Below are positions 1-14,200 of a stretch of DNA of 64,000 bases, in pieces. This DNA is from Nemania diffusa (lineage: Eukaryota; Ascomycota; Sordariomycetes; Xylariales; Xylariaceae). The position numbers and the translations under genes are program-made. Location: positions 682,001-746,000 of the forward strand of contig JBBPUQ010000004.1 in the NCBI GenBank assembly GCA_038501195.1. The letters are read 5' to 3'. Positions within the stretch are counted from its first letter, which is position 1. Each line of letters begins with the position of its first letter. The notes beneath the pieces were generated by a model. That model was not told where the DNA came from and ran no database searches. It saw nothing but the letters and a program-made list of their open reading frames with translations.

Positions 1-1268
1 ATTATTATAATAATATTTATAAAATTTATAATTATTTATTATTAAATTAAAAGTTTCATTATTATTATTTATATATTATTTATTATTATATTTATTATAT
101 ATTTATATATTATATTAAATATTTTATTTATTTTATAACTTTTTTTTTTAATTATTAAATTTATTTTAAATATATTTTTAAATATAGCAATTATTATTAA
201 ATTTTTAAAATATTGTTTTTATTTTAATATTTTTATTTTTATTTATTTTAAAATTAAATAATATATTATTTATAGTTTATAACTTTTATTTTATATATAA
301 TTATATATATAAAAGCTTAAAATTTTAAAAATTTTAAAATATTAAAGTAATATTATTATAAAGTTTTAATTATAATTAAAAATTAAATTATTATAAAAGT
401 TTTATTATATTAAATTTAATAAATTTTAATATAAAATTTTTAACAATAATAAATAAATAAAACTTTTTAATTATAAACAAGTTTTTACTTTTTTTTATAA
501 ATATATTTTTTTTATATTTTTATTTAATATATATAATAAAAATATAATAAAATAATATAATAAAATAAATACAATAATTTAAAAATTATATTAATATAAT
601 TAAAAAAATAAAATAAAAATATTATTTAAAAATATAAAATATAATATAAATTTTATAAAAATATTTAATTATTAATTATTAATTAAATAAATATATATAT
701 ATAAATTAATAAATTATATAAAAATTTTTAATTAATAAAGTAAATATATAACAATTTAAATTATATAAAAAAAATAAAAAAAATAAAGCTAAATTTAATT
801 ATATATAATAAAACTTTAATATAATTACTATTATTTAAATATAAAATAAATTAATATTTAAAAAACTATTAATTAAAAATATTATAAATATTAATTATAA
901 TTAAATATAATTAAAAAAGATTAATATAGTAGCTTTAATATATAAAAATATAAAAATATAAAAATATAAAAATAATATAAAAATTTTTATATTAATTTAT
1001 ATTAATTTATAAAAAGTTTAATAATAATTAATTATTTAAAATAAAAAATTTATTAAATTTAATTAATATTATTTTTAAATAATAAAAATTTAATTTAAAT
1101 AAAATAATATATTATTAAAAATAAATATAATATTTAAAAAAATAAAAACTTTTGTTATAATATATATATTAAAGTTAAAACATTTAAATAATAAAAATTT
1201 AATTTTAATAATATATTATAAATAATATATAATTTATTAATAAAAACAAAAAAATTAAAAATATTAAG
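1..1268 (+). repeat. Left arm of 1.5-kb inverted repeat, outer part
   Basis: The first 1.27 kb read as the reverse complement of the segment ending near 11205. The opening block (ATTATTATAATAATATTTAT) reappears inverted at 11180-11205, and similarity can be followed block by block down to about 9895. Differences are mostly C/T and G/A. The arm is cut at 1268 by LTR element A1 and resumes at 7084. It may extend beyond the window start. No coding potential is visible. It could be a terminal repeat of a large DNA element or two inverted insertions of one family. Confidence 0.75.
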
Positions 1269-1273
1269 TTGTT

Positions 1274-1581
1274 TATTAATAAAACTTTATATATATATAT
1301 ATATAAAAAGATTTAAAATAATTTATAAAGTTTAAAGTTTATTTTTAAGTTTTAAAGTTTTATATTAATTTATATATATTTTTTACAAAAAAAAATACAA
1401 TTAAAAAAATTATATATAAATTATTTATATATATATATATATATAACTTACAAGTTTTATAAATTTTAATAAATTTTTATATTTTTTATTTATTTAATTA
1501 TTTAATAAAAATTCTAATTCAAGTTTTAGTTATATATATTTAATATATATATAAAAGTTTTATTAAATTATTAATTTAATA
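1274..1581. repeat. LTR of element A copy 1, left
   Basis: 308 bp, matching 6776-7083, 34485-34794 and 40069-40376. It contains a run of alternating TA near its start and a second near 1427-1444, both conserved in all four LTRs. Confidence 0.9.
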
Positions 1582-4500
1582 TTAAAATTTTTTTTTTTAT
1601 ATAATAATTTTAGTTTTAATATTAATTAATTTTTTTTTATTTTTTTTTACTATTTAATTGATTTATATATATTTTTATTTATATAACTAATTTATTTATA
1701 TTAACTAATTTTTTTAATATTTAATTAAATGTTTTTTTATATAAATATTTATTAAATTATTTTTATTATCGATTTAATATATTTTTATAATTTTATAATT
1801 TTTATATATTATTTAAAATAATATAATATTAATTATAAATTGCTTTTTTTATATAATTTTTAATTTAATTAAATATTTATATAAAAATATAAAATTAATA
1901 TATATAATTAATAATATAGTTAATAATTTTATTATATAAATAATTTTTTAAAAAGTTATATTAAATATAATAATATAATTAAATTTATTAATTATATTAT
2001 ATAGTTTATTTATTAATATATTATATATAATTTATTTATATTTAATTAAATTTTAATAAAAAATATTACTTTTAATTATAAAAATATTTTTTATATAGTT
2101 TTTATTAATTAATATAATTATAAATTTAATTTAAAAATTTAAATTTTTATTATTTATTAATATTTTATTAATAAAAATAAAATTTTTTATATAATTAAAA
2201 TTTAAAAATATATAATATAATTTTTGTTATATATTATTAATTTATTATTATATTTATATATTTAATAATTTAATATTATTTTTTAATAGTTTTTAAATAA
2301 ATATAATAATTAATAAATTATATAATATTTTTAATTAATATATTAATATAATATATATATTTTAAATTTATTAAATAATATATTATTATTAATATTTTTT
2401 TATATAACAATTAATAATATATAATTACTTAATTTGTTTTTATTAAATAAAAAAGAAATTTTATTTATTTATTTAAATTTTATTTTTATTAAATTTAATT
2501 AAATGTTTAAATATTAATTTTATTTTTAATTTTATATAAAATAATAATTTAGTTTTTTTTTTATATAAAAACTTTTTAAATATAATATTTAAAATATTAT
2601 TTATTTAAAATTTTATAATTTTAAATTTATTAAGTTTTTTTTTAATATATAATAAATATAAGTTATATATAAATATTTTTATATTTAATTTTTAATAATA
2701 ATATTTATAATAAATTTTATATTAATATAATTTTAATTTAATTAATTTATATAATAGTTATTTAATTTAAAATATAATATTTATTAAATATTTATTTTTT
2801 AATTTTTTTAATAAATAAATATAAATCTTTTAGTTTAATTTATTATATAATTATATATATATTTTAAAAATATATTATAATTTTATATATATATTGTAAT
2901 TTTAAATTAATAATAATTTTAAAGTTATAATAAATTATTAATTTATATATTAAATTATTAATATTTATATAACAATTTAAACTTTGTTATTATTTTTATA
3001 ATTTTATATAATTAATTTAAATTTTTTATATAATTTAATTATTTTATTTTTAACTTTTTAAATAAATTTAGTTTAAAGAATTTTTATTTAAATATATTAA
3101 TTTAAATTATATTATATAAATTAAAATATATTTTAAATTATTAATATATTTATTTTAATTATATTTAATTGTTTAAAAAATATATTAAATATAATAATTA
3201 TATTATTTTATTTTAATTATATAATTAAAATATAATTATTAATTTTTTTTAATATAAAATATTAGTTATTAATAAATATAAATATTTTTTTTAATTTGTT
3301 TTTATATTAAAATTATAACTATTTAATAGTTTAAAAAAAATTATATAAAAAATTATTTTTTTATATAATAAATTAAATATAGCTTTTTATTAATAATATA
3401 ATTTAATTTATATATAATAAAACTTAATTAATTTATTTATTATTTCGATTATAATGTTATAATTTTTAATTATAAAAATTTTATATAATTTTATTTACTT
3501 TTTATATTTTTTTTATATTATAACTTTATTTTAAAAAAATAAAAAAAGTACTTTATATAATAATATTAGTTTATTTTTAATTTATATAAATATTTTTTAA
3601 TATTTTTATAACTTTTTATATAGTTTTTATTTTTTAAATAATTTTTAATAAAAAAAATAAATTATTATTAATTTTAAATTAAATTTTAAAAATTAATAAA
3701 ATAAATATAAAACTATTTAATTTAGCTATATTATTTAAAGTTTTTATAACTATTTATAATATTGTTTTTTTATTTATATAGTAATTGATTTTTTTATATA
3801 AAATATTAAATATATAATAAAATAATATATATATTTATTTAATTTTTTTAATAGTTTAATATATTTTTATAAATATTTTTTTATATAAAACTTTAATTTA
3901 TTATATATTATTATAAAATGTTTTAAATAAAAAGTTTATATTAAAATTATATATAATATAATTAAATAATTTTTAATATATTAAAATTTAATATTAATAT
4001 AATATATTTTAAATATTATATATATTTAAAAACTTTAAAAATTTAATTATTTAAAACAAAATATTTATTTTAATTATATATAATATTAATTATTTATTAA
4101 TTTATATAATATTAATAATAATTTTATAATTAAAATTATATTTATTTTTTAATAAAAATTTAAATTTTTTTAAAGTTTAATTATATAATTAATAATAGTA
4201 ATAAAATTTTTTAATTTTTTAAAATATTAAAATATTAATATTATTATATTTAACTTTTTAAAATAACTTTATAAATTTTTTTATATAAAAATATTTAAAT
4301 TAATAATATAATTTTTAAAATTTTTATTTTATAAAATAATTTATAACTTTTAATTAATTAATATTAAAAAATAAATATTTTTATTTTTATATAATTAATA
4401 TTGTTATGTTATTTTATTATATAATTATATTTTATATATTATTAAAATAAATATATAATTAATTTATATTTTGTAATAATAATAAAAATAAAATCGATAT

Positions 4501-6775
4501 ATTTAAAATATAAAATTTAATTAGTTTAATTAATATTAAAATTATTATAATATTTATAACTTTAAAACTTTTAATATTATTAAATTAAATTATTATATTA
4601 TTTAAAATTTAATTTATTTATATAAAAAAGTTTTTTTATATAAAAGTTTTAATTTAAGCTTTTTTAATAATTAAAACTTTAATTATATTAATATTTTATA
4701 TTATATTAATTATTTAAATAAAAATTATTTAATATTAACATTTAGTTTTAAATATATATATATTTTTTTTATTATATAATAAAAATATATTAAATTTATT
4801 AAAAATTAAACTGTTTTATTTTTAGTTTTAACATTTAAATTGTTATTAAATTTATTATTATATAAAAAGTTTTTATTTTTTTTATAATTTAATATAAATA
4901 TATTATATTTTTTATATAATAAAGCTTATTATTTTCAAATATTATATATAATAAAATATTACTTTTTTATTTTTAATTTTTTTTATTAGTTATAATTAAT
5001 AAACTAATAACTAAACTTTTTATAAATAAAATATTTTTTGTTATTTTTGTTATTTTTATTATATAATTATTATAATTTTTAATAAAAGTTTTTTTTAAAG
5101 CTATAATTATATAATTGTTTTAAATATTTAATATTATATTATTTATTAATAAAATAAATATTTATTATATAATAATAGTTTATTTTTTAATTAAAAAAAA
5201 CTTATAATATTATTTATAAATTAAAAAATAAACCTTTATATATAAACTTTTAATTAATTAAAGCAAATTTTAATTTAAATATATTAAAATATATTTATAT
5301 AACTATTATATTAAATAGTATTTTTTTTATAGTAGTTAAATTTTAAAACATATTATATAAATTAAAGTTTATTAATTATATTTTTTAATATTTTAAATAT
5401 TATTTTTATTAAATTATTTTGTTTTATTTATATAAAAGTAATAATAGTTTAATTAGTTTAATATTAACTATAATTAACTATTATATTAAAATAATTATTA
5501 AATATTATATAAATTTTATTTTATTTATATATTAAACTAATATAATTAAAATAATATTATTTAGCTTTTTTTTTTAATATAGAAAAAAATACTATATAAT
5601 ATTGTTTTTAATAATTTTAAATTAATAATATATTATATAATTTATTATTATAATTTTAATTAAACTGTTATATTTTAATAAATGTAATAAATGAAACTAT
5701 TTTAATTAAATTATTATAAATAATTTAAATAAAAAAAAGTTTATACAATTAAATTTTATATATAAATAAAAGTACAAAATATATAATAAAAATTTTAAAA
5801 ATAAATATAAGTTTTTAAGTTTTTATTTATATAAAAAAACTAAATATTTAATTATTTATATAAAATATTATATTTTATATTAATATTGTTAGCTTTAATA
5901 TAACTAGTTATAATATTAAATAATTCGTTTATATAATTATTAGTTTTAATATATTTATTAATATAAATATTAAAACTAATATTGTTTATATAAATATATT
6001 ATTATTTAATTTGTTATTATTTTTGTTTAATTATTTTTTAAAAATATAAATAAATTTATTATTATATATTATATTATATAATTAAATATTTAAATTATAT
6101 TTAATTATAATATTAAATTTTTATTTAAATATATAATTAATATTTATAAATATAAGTTTTATTTATTTATTAAAGTTTATTACAAATGTTTTTATAAGTT
6201 ATTTATTTTTAATTTTCAATTATATATAATTATATAAACATTATATAAAATATATTGTTAATTTTATAAATTTTAAAAAAATATTAAAGTTAATAATTAT
6301 ATTTTAATACTTTAGATTTGTTTTTTTTTTAAATTTTATTTAAATGTTATTATTTTTAACTATATTTATATATATAAAATTATTTTTATTATATAAACCT
6401 GTTAAATTATTGTTTTAAGTTTGTTTAATTGTTACAGTTGTTATTACTATTGCTGTTTTTGTTGTTAATATAGTTATAATTATAAAAAGTAAAAAAGTAA
6501 AAGTTGTAAAATAAATATATAAAATAGTTTATAGTTTTATTAATTTTTATATAAAAGTTAATTAAACTATTATAAAAAAAACTTCAACTTTATAATAGTG
6601 AAACTTTGTTTATTTAATAGTTAGTTTAATGTATTTTTAACTAATTAATAAAAATAGTAATTTATTTTTTATATAAAAAGAAAAAGATATAATATAGAGG
6701 TTATTTTTAATAATAACTAGTTTTTGCTTTTTTTATTTTATTAATTTATAATTATATTATATAATTACTAATTAA

Positions 6776-7083
6776 TATTAATAAAACTTTTTATATAAAT
6801 ATATATAAAAAGATTCAAAGTAATTTATAAAGTTTAAAGTTTGTTTTTAAGTTTTAAAGTTTTATATTAATTTATATATATATTTTATAAAAAGAAATAT
6901 AATTAAAAAAGTTATATATAAGTTATTTATATATATATATATATAAAATCTATAAGTTTTATAAATTTTAATAAGTTTTTATATTTTTTATTTATTTAGT
7001 TATTTAATAAAAGTTTTAGGTTAAGTTTTAATTATATATATTTAATATATATATATAAGTTTTGTTAAATTATTAATTTAACA
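6776..7083. repeat. LTR of element A copy 1, right
   Basis: 308 bp, the same length as the left LTR. It ends TTTAACA, keeping the terminal CA that the other three copies have lost to TA. Confidence 0.9.
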
Positions 7084-7290
7084 TTATTTAATTATAAAAT
7101 TTATTATAAATAATATTTATATTTAAATTTATAAAAATATAATATAAATTAAAAAAAGTAAATTTATAAAATTAAATTAAAAAAAAAATTTAAAAACTTT
7201 TTTTATTTATTTAATTTATTAATATAAAATAGTTTTAAAAAATTTATGTTTTAAAATTTTTATATTTGTTTATATTATAATTATTATAAA
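7084..7290 (+). repeat. Left inverted-repeat arm, inner part, containing a dispersed 200-bp module
   Basis: It continues the arm interrupted by element A1 and matches the reverse complement of about 9630-9895. It contains copy (a) of a dispersed module of roughly 200 bp, also found at 9640-9850, 17452-17660, 17928-18143 (all inverted) and 43432-43640 (direct). Confidence 0.75.
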
Positions 7291-9629
7291 TTTTATTGTT
7301 AATAAAAAAAATTAATAATAAATTAAATATTAAAATTAAAAACTTTTAATAAAATTAAAAAACTATAATATTAAATTTTATAAAAAAAATATAATTTTAA
7401 TAATATTTAATATTTTATAAAAACTTTTAAAAATATATTTATTATATTAAATTAATATTATTTAAATAAATTTATTAAATAAAAATTATTAATTAAATTA
7501 TAAAAATAAATAAAAGTAATAATTATAAATAAATTTATAAAAAAATATAAAAACAATAATAAAACATGTAATTTAAATTTTAAAATTAAATTTAAATATT
7601 ATATTTAATTAGTTTTAATTTAATTTATATTAAATTTGTAATTTTTTAAAAAAATAATATAATAATTTATATAAACTATTAACGTTTATATTTATTTTAT
7701 TATAATATAATTTTATAATTTTTATTAATTTATAAAAACTATACTTTTTAAAATAATTTATTTTAAAAAAGTTTTTAATTAATAAAATTATTTAATTAAT
7801 TTTTATGTTTTTTATAATAATAATATTTATTATTATATAATATTTTTTAATATTTATTTATATTTAATATTAATATATAAATTTGTTTAAAATAAAAATA
7901 AAAAATTTTTTACTTTTTTTTTTAATTTTTTTTAAATATTACTTTTATTTAATTATATAAAACTTTAATATAAATATAATAATTATTTAAACTTATGTTT
8001 AAAATTAAAATATTTAAATATTTAAAATTATTGTTTTATTATAAATTTAATTTTATAAGTTTTTTTTTATTTAATTATTTTTATTTAATTATTTTTTTGT
8101 TATATTTTATAAATAATAAACTTTTTATATTATTAATAATTATATATTTAAATATAGTTATAAAAATTAATAAATATTATTTAATTATTATATAGCTTTT
8201 TAATATATAGTTTATTAATTTGTTTTAATAATTTATTATATAAATTTTATTTTATATTTATTAAATTAATTTAAATAGTTTTTTTTTATTTAATAAACTT
8301 TATATTAAATTATATAAATTTATTAAAGTTTTATATTTTAAACTTTTAATATTTAATTTATATTTTTTTATATTTATTAAAATTATAATAATAAATAAAT
8401 AAATAATTTAAAAGTTTAATATTTATTTTTAAAATAAGTTTTTTTTTATAATTATTTATAATAAATATTATAATATTTTTAAATTTAAAACTTTTTATTT
8501 AATTAATAATATAGTTAACTTTTTTTAAATTTTAATTATAATAATTAATATTTTTTATTAACTTATTTTTTAATAATATAAACTAATATTTAATTTAAAT
8601 TTAAATTTAAATTTTTATTTATTTATTATTAATAAATATTAATAAATTAATTGTTTTAATTAATAATTTAATTTTTATTTTTATTATTAAGTTATTTTTA
8701 AAAAAACTGAATTATTAATAAAAATAATAAATATAAACTTTAATATTATAGTTATTATAATTATAAGTTAGTTTTAAAAATTTTTAATTTAACTTTTTAA
8801 TTTTATAATTTTTTTTATATAAATATTTATAACTTTATTAAATATAATATTTTATAAATTAACTTTTTAATAAATTATATTTTTTTTTTATTATTTGAGT
8901 TTTTTTTTAGTTTAATTATTTAAATATATAAAAAATAAATTTTTTATTTAAAAAAGTTTGTTATTTTTTTAAATTTTTTTATAATTATTTAAATAATATT
9001 TAATTATAAAATATAATATTTAAACTTTTAAAATATTATATTTTTATAAATATTTATTATTATTTAAAATTATTTAAAAGTTATTAATTTATTATATTTA
9101 AATTATAATTTTATTTTTATTTTTAATAAATAAAACAAAAGCTATTTAAAAAGTTTTATTATAAATAATAAAATATTTATTATTTATTATTATTTTTTTA
9201 ATTATATTATTATATATAGTTTTATTAATAACTATATATTATTATTGTTTATTATATTTTTTAAAGTTTTTATAAATAAATTTAAACTTTTTATAAATAT
9301 TTAAAATAAAAAGTTTTTTATTGTTAAAAATATTATAATAAAACTTATTATTATTATTTATAATATATTTTATAATATAAATATATTTTATATAATTTTT
9401 AAAAAAGCTTTAAAAGTTTTAAAATTATTAATATAGTTTATTTTATTTATAATTTATTTATATTTATAAAATAAGTTTTATTAATTTATTTTTAATAAAT
9501 TATATTTATTATTTAATTTTTTTATAATTAATAATAAATATAATATTATTTAAAATTAATTAATTTATTTAAAAGTTTTTCAAAATTTATTATTTTTTTA
9601 AACAATTAAAATAAACTTTAGTTTTATAA
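7291..9629. other. AT-rich spacer between inverted-repeat arms
   Basis: About 2.3 kb of almost pure A/T with frequent stops in all frames. A 66-codon open frame at 7995-8195 consists of Phe, Leu, Ile, Asn, Lys and Tyr as expected from base composition alone. I recognise no gene, and no repeat partner inside the window. Confidence 0.6.
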
Positions 9630-11205
9630 TAAATAATATAAACAAATATAAAAGTTTTAAAAAATAAATTTTTTAAAATTATTTTATATATATTTTTAAT
9701 ATTAGTTTTATTTAAAACTACTTTATATTAATAAATTAAATAAATAAAAAAAGCTTTTAAATTTTTTTTTTTAATTTAATTTTATAAATTTAATTTTATA
9801 ATTTATATTATATTTTTATAAACTTAAATATAAATATTATTTATAATAAATTTTATTTAATAATATAATAAATTTTATAATTAAATAATTTTATATTTGT
9901 AGTTTTTTTTATTATTAATAAATTATATATTATTTATAATATATTATTTAAAATATTTTATTTTTTTTAAATTTTTATTATTTAAATATTTTAATTTTAA
10001 TATATATATTATAACAAAGTTTTTGATTTTTTTATATAATATATATATTTTTAATAATATATTATTTTATTTAAATTAAAATTTTATTATTTAAATATAA
10101 TATTTATTAAATTTAATAAATTTTTTATTTTAAATAATTAATTATTACTAAAGTTTTTATAAATTAATATAAATTAACATAAAAATTTTTATATTATTTT
10201 TATTTTTTTATTTTTTTATATATTAAAATAGTTATATTAATTTTTTTTAATTATATTTAGTTATAATTAAGATTTATAATATTTTTAATTAATAGTTTTT
10301 TATATATTAGTTTATTTTATATTTAAATAGTAATAATTATATTAAAATTTTATTATATATAGTTAAATTTCATTTTATTACTTTTTTTTAATTTTTTTTA
10401 TATAATTTAAATTATTATATATTTATTTTATTAATTAAATAATTTTATAAAATTTATTAATTTATATATATATATTTATTTAATTAATAATTAATAATTA
10501 AATATTTTTATAAAATTTATATTATATTTTATATTTTTAAAAAATACTTTTATTTTATTTTTTTATTATATTAATATAATTTTTTAATTATTTTATTTAT
10601 TTTATTATATTATTTTATTATATTTTTGTTATATATATTAAATAAAAATTTAAAAAAATATATTTATAAAAAAAAACAAAAATTTTTTTATAATTAACAA
10701 GTTTTATTTATTTATTATTATTAAAAATGTTATATTAAAATTAATTAAATTTAATATAATAAAGTTTTTATAATAATTTAGTTTTTAATTATAATTAAAG
10801 TTTTATAATAATATTATATTAATATTTTAAAAATTTTAAAAATTTTAATTTTTATATATATAGTTATATATAAAACAAAAATTATAAACTATAAATAATA
10901 TATTATTTAATTTTAAAATAAATAAAAATATAAATATTAAAATAAAAATAATATTTTAAAAATTTAGTAACAATTGCTATATTTAAAAATATTTTTAAAT
11001 TAAATTTAATAATTAAAAAAAAAAAAACTTATAAAATAAATAAAATATTTAATATAATATATAAATATATAATAACTAAAAAAAATATTTTTATTTTATA
11101 AAATATAATAAATATAATAATAAATAATATATAAATAATAATAATAAAATTTATAATTTAATAATAAATAATTATAAATTTTATAAATATTATTATAATA
11201 ATAAT
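9630..11205 (-). repeat. Right arm of 1.5-kb inverted repeat
   Basis: Reverse complement of 1-1268 joined to 7084-7290. At the point matching the A1 insertion it reads straight through, so it serves as the empty site for that insertion. It carries a small extra duplication of about 20 bp near 9860 relative to the left arm. It includes copy (b) of the dispersed module at 9640-9850. Confidence 0.75.
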
Positions 11206-14200
11206 TTTATTAATTTATATATATTATTTATATTTATATAATGTTTATTTTTATTTATAAATAAATTTTATAAAAAAGCAAACTTTTTATTATAAAAAAT
11301 ATTTTAAAAAATTAAATATATTTTATTATTAATTTTTATATTAAAAATAAATATAAAAAAAATTATAATTATATAAATATTAAAAAAGCATTTTTTTAAA
11401 ACTTTTTTAATATTAATAGCAAAATTTATTAATTTAATAATAATTATTATAAATATATTTATATAATATATATTTATAATATTAAATAATATTTTTTTTT
11501 TAATTATAATTATTTTATTTATTTAATTTAATATTAAATTATAACTATTTATAAAAAAATTATTTAATAAATTATATAAAAATATTTTATATAATAGTTT
11601 ATTATAATATTTTATTATATATTAATATTAGTTTTAATTTTTAATTTATAGTTATAAATATTAATAATATTAAATATTTAAATTTTAATATTAAATATTT
11701 AAAGTTTTTAGTTTTAAAAAAAAATTAATAATAATAATAAAAACAATAATAATAATAATAATAATTTATTAAATTATAATTTTAACAATAATAAAAATAA
11801 TATATTATTTTTTTTATTTATATAACTTTTTAATTTTATTAATATTAATTTTTAATATTAATATTATTTTAAATAAATAAATATTAATTAATTTAAATTT
11901 AATTATAAAAATTATAACAATATTAATATAATTATTAATAATAATAAATTAATTTTTATTAATATATATTATTTTATAAAACAATTTAATTTTTTTATAA
12001 AAAATTTAAAATTAATTAAAAAAATTATTAATTAAATTTTAATTTTATAATAAATTTTTTTAATTAATTTAATAGTTTTATAATAAATTATTAAATTAAT
12101 TATAAAAATTAAAATAAATTTTTATATTTAAAAATTAAATATATTATTAAAAAAATTAATTAATTAATTTTTAATATAATTTATAGTAATAATTAAAAAG
12201 TTTAATTAAAATATTTTTATATTATAAAATATATTATATAATAAAATAGCAATAATATATTTTATTTAAAAAAAACTATAATATATTAAAATAATAAAAA
12301 TTTTTAATAAAAGTAATAATAATTAATATAAAATTATAATAACTATTTATATATATATAAATTTAAATATTAAAAATTATTTATATTTTTTTAAAAATAA
12401 TAATATATTAATAAAATATATATTATATATTATTAAAATAAAACTTTTAATTATAATAATAATTATTTAAAAGTTTTTTTTTTATTAATATAATTATTAA
12501 AAAAATAAATAAAATAATAAAAATTAAACATTTTTTTAATTATAATATAAAAATTATAAATTTTTATAAATAAAAAAAAATTTTAAATATAAAAATAATT
12601 ATAACAAATATTAAAATAAATATTAAAAAAAAAAAAAAAAAATCAAATTTATATAATATAAAAAAAAAAAAAGCCTTAGTTTTTTTATTAAGTGTTTTAT
12701 TTTTAAATTTAAATTTAAATAATAAAACATTTATTATAATTAATTATAATATTATATATAAATATTATAATAAAACTTTTAATTTAATTAACAAATATAA
12801 TTAATATATATAAAAATATATTAAAAAGATTTTTAAATAAATTATATATATATTATTTATATATTTAACTATATATATATATAAATAATATTATATATTA
12901 TTTTTAATAAAAAATAGCTTATTTTATTTTTTAAAAATTTATATTAAATAATTAAAATTTTTATTTATTTTAAATATTATTTTTTTTATATCTAATTATA
13001 ACTTTAAAAATATAACTAATTTAAAAAAATAAATTTATTATTTTTAAACTATAATAAATTTTTTTATAATTTTATAAATTTAAAATAATATATTAAATTA
13101 TTAATAATATATTTTAATATTTTATAATTATTGCTAAAAAAAAATTTAATAAAAACAATTATATAATTTATTTAAATATAAAAATAAATTATATTTTTAT
13201 TATTAAAAAGTTATTTAATTAATTTAAATATATTATTAAATTAAAAAATAATAAATTTAAAAATATAAATAAAAAAGATATATTATATAAAATAAATTAA
13301 GTTTAAGTTTTATTTATTAAAATATAATAAATATAAATTTTTAAAATTAATAAAATTTAAAAAATTAAATTAAATATTAAATTAATTTTATTATTTAAAA
13401 ATAAATTTTTAAATTTTTATAATATTAAAATTAATTATTATATTAATATATTTAATTTTAAAATTTTATTTTAAATATATTTATAAATATATTTATATAT
13501 ATAAAAAATTATTTTAATATAAAAAATATTGTTTATATTAAATTTATTAATATAAATATTAATAATTTATAAATTTTTATTATTAAATAAAAATTTTATA
13601 TTTAAATTAATTTAAAAAAATAATATAACAATATTAATTAATTTTATTATATTTAAATAAGTAATATTTGCTAATTTATTGTTAAAAATTAAAATTATTT
13701 TTAAAAAAATATAAGTTAATATAATTTAAAAATAGCAATATATAAACAAAAATATTAAAAATATATAAAAAAAATATTTTAAAATTATAATAATAGCTAT
13801 AAAATTAATAACAATTAAAATTGTTATATTTTAAATATTTATTAATTAAAAATTAATTTTAATTATTATTAATATAAAAAATATAAATATAAATTTTATT
13901 AAAATAAATATTTATATTTTTAATAATTTTAAATTATTTAATATTTATTATATAAATTAGTTATTAATTATAACTTTTATTATTATAGTTATAATATAAA
14001 ATATATATTTAATAAATTTTAATATTATAATTAACTTTAATATTATATTAAATATTAAAAATATATTAATATTAATTAATATATTAAAATAATATAAAAC
14101 TTTTTTTATAAATTTTATTAATAATATAATTTATAATATAATATAAACTGCTATAAATAAATAATTATTAAATATATTTTTTTTATTAAAAAAAGTTAAA

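Larger units (their letters stand above)
1274..7083 (-). mobile_element. LTR retrotransposon A, copy 1 (RIP-degraded)
   Basis: Two 308-bp direct repeats (1274-1581 and 6776-7083) bound a 5.8-kb element. The flanking 5-mers TTGTT (1269-1273) and TTATT (7084-7088) fit a target duplication with one G-to-A change. The right LTR still ends in CA; the starts read TATTA, as expected if TG became TA. The right arm of the surrounding inverted repeat shows the same site without the insertion. A long T tract next to the left LTR (1586 onward) would be a polypurine tract on the minus strand, so minus orientation is inferred. The interior is saturated with stops and I could not identify gag or pol. It is homologous along its length to copy 2 at 34485-40376. 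Confidence 0.88.

Noticed and set aside
7995..8195. 66-codon open frame in the AT block
   Set aside because: Made only of residues coded by A/T-rich codons; no start context, no family features, no repeat conservation.
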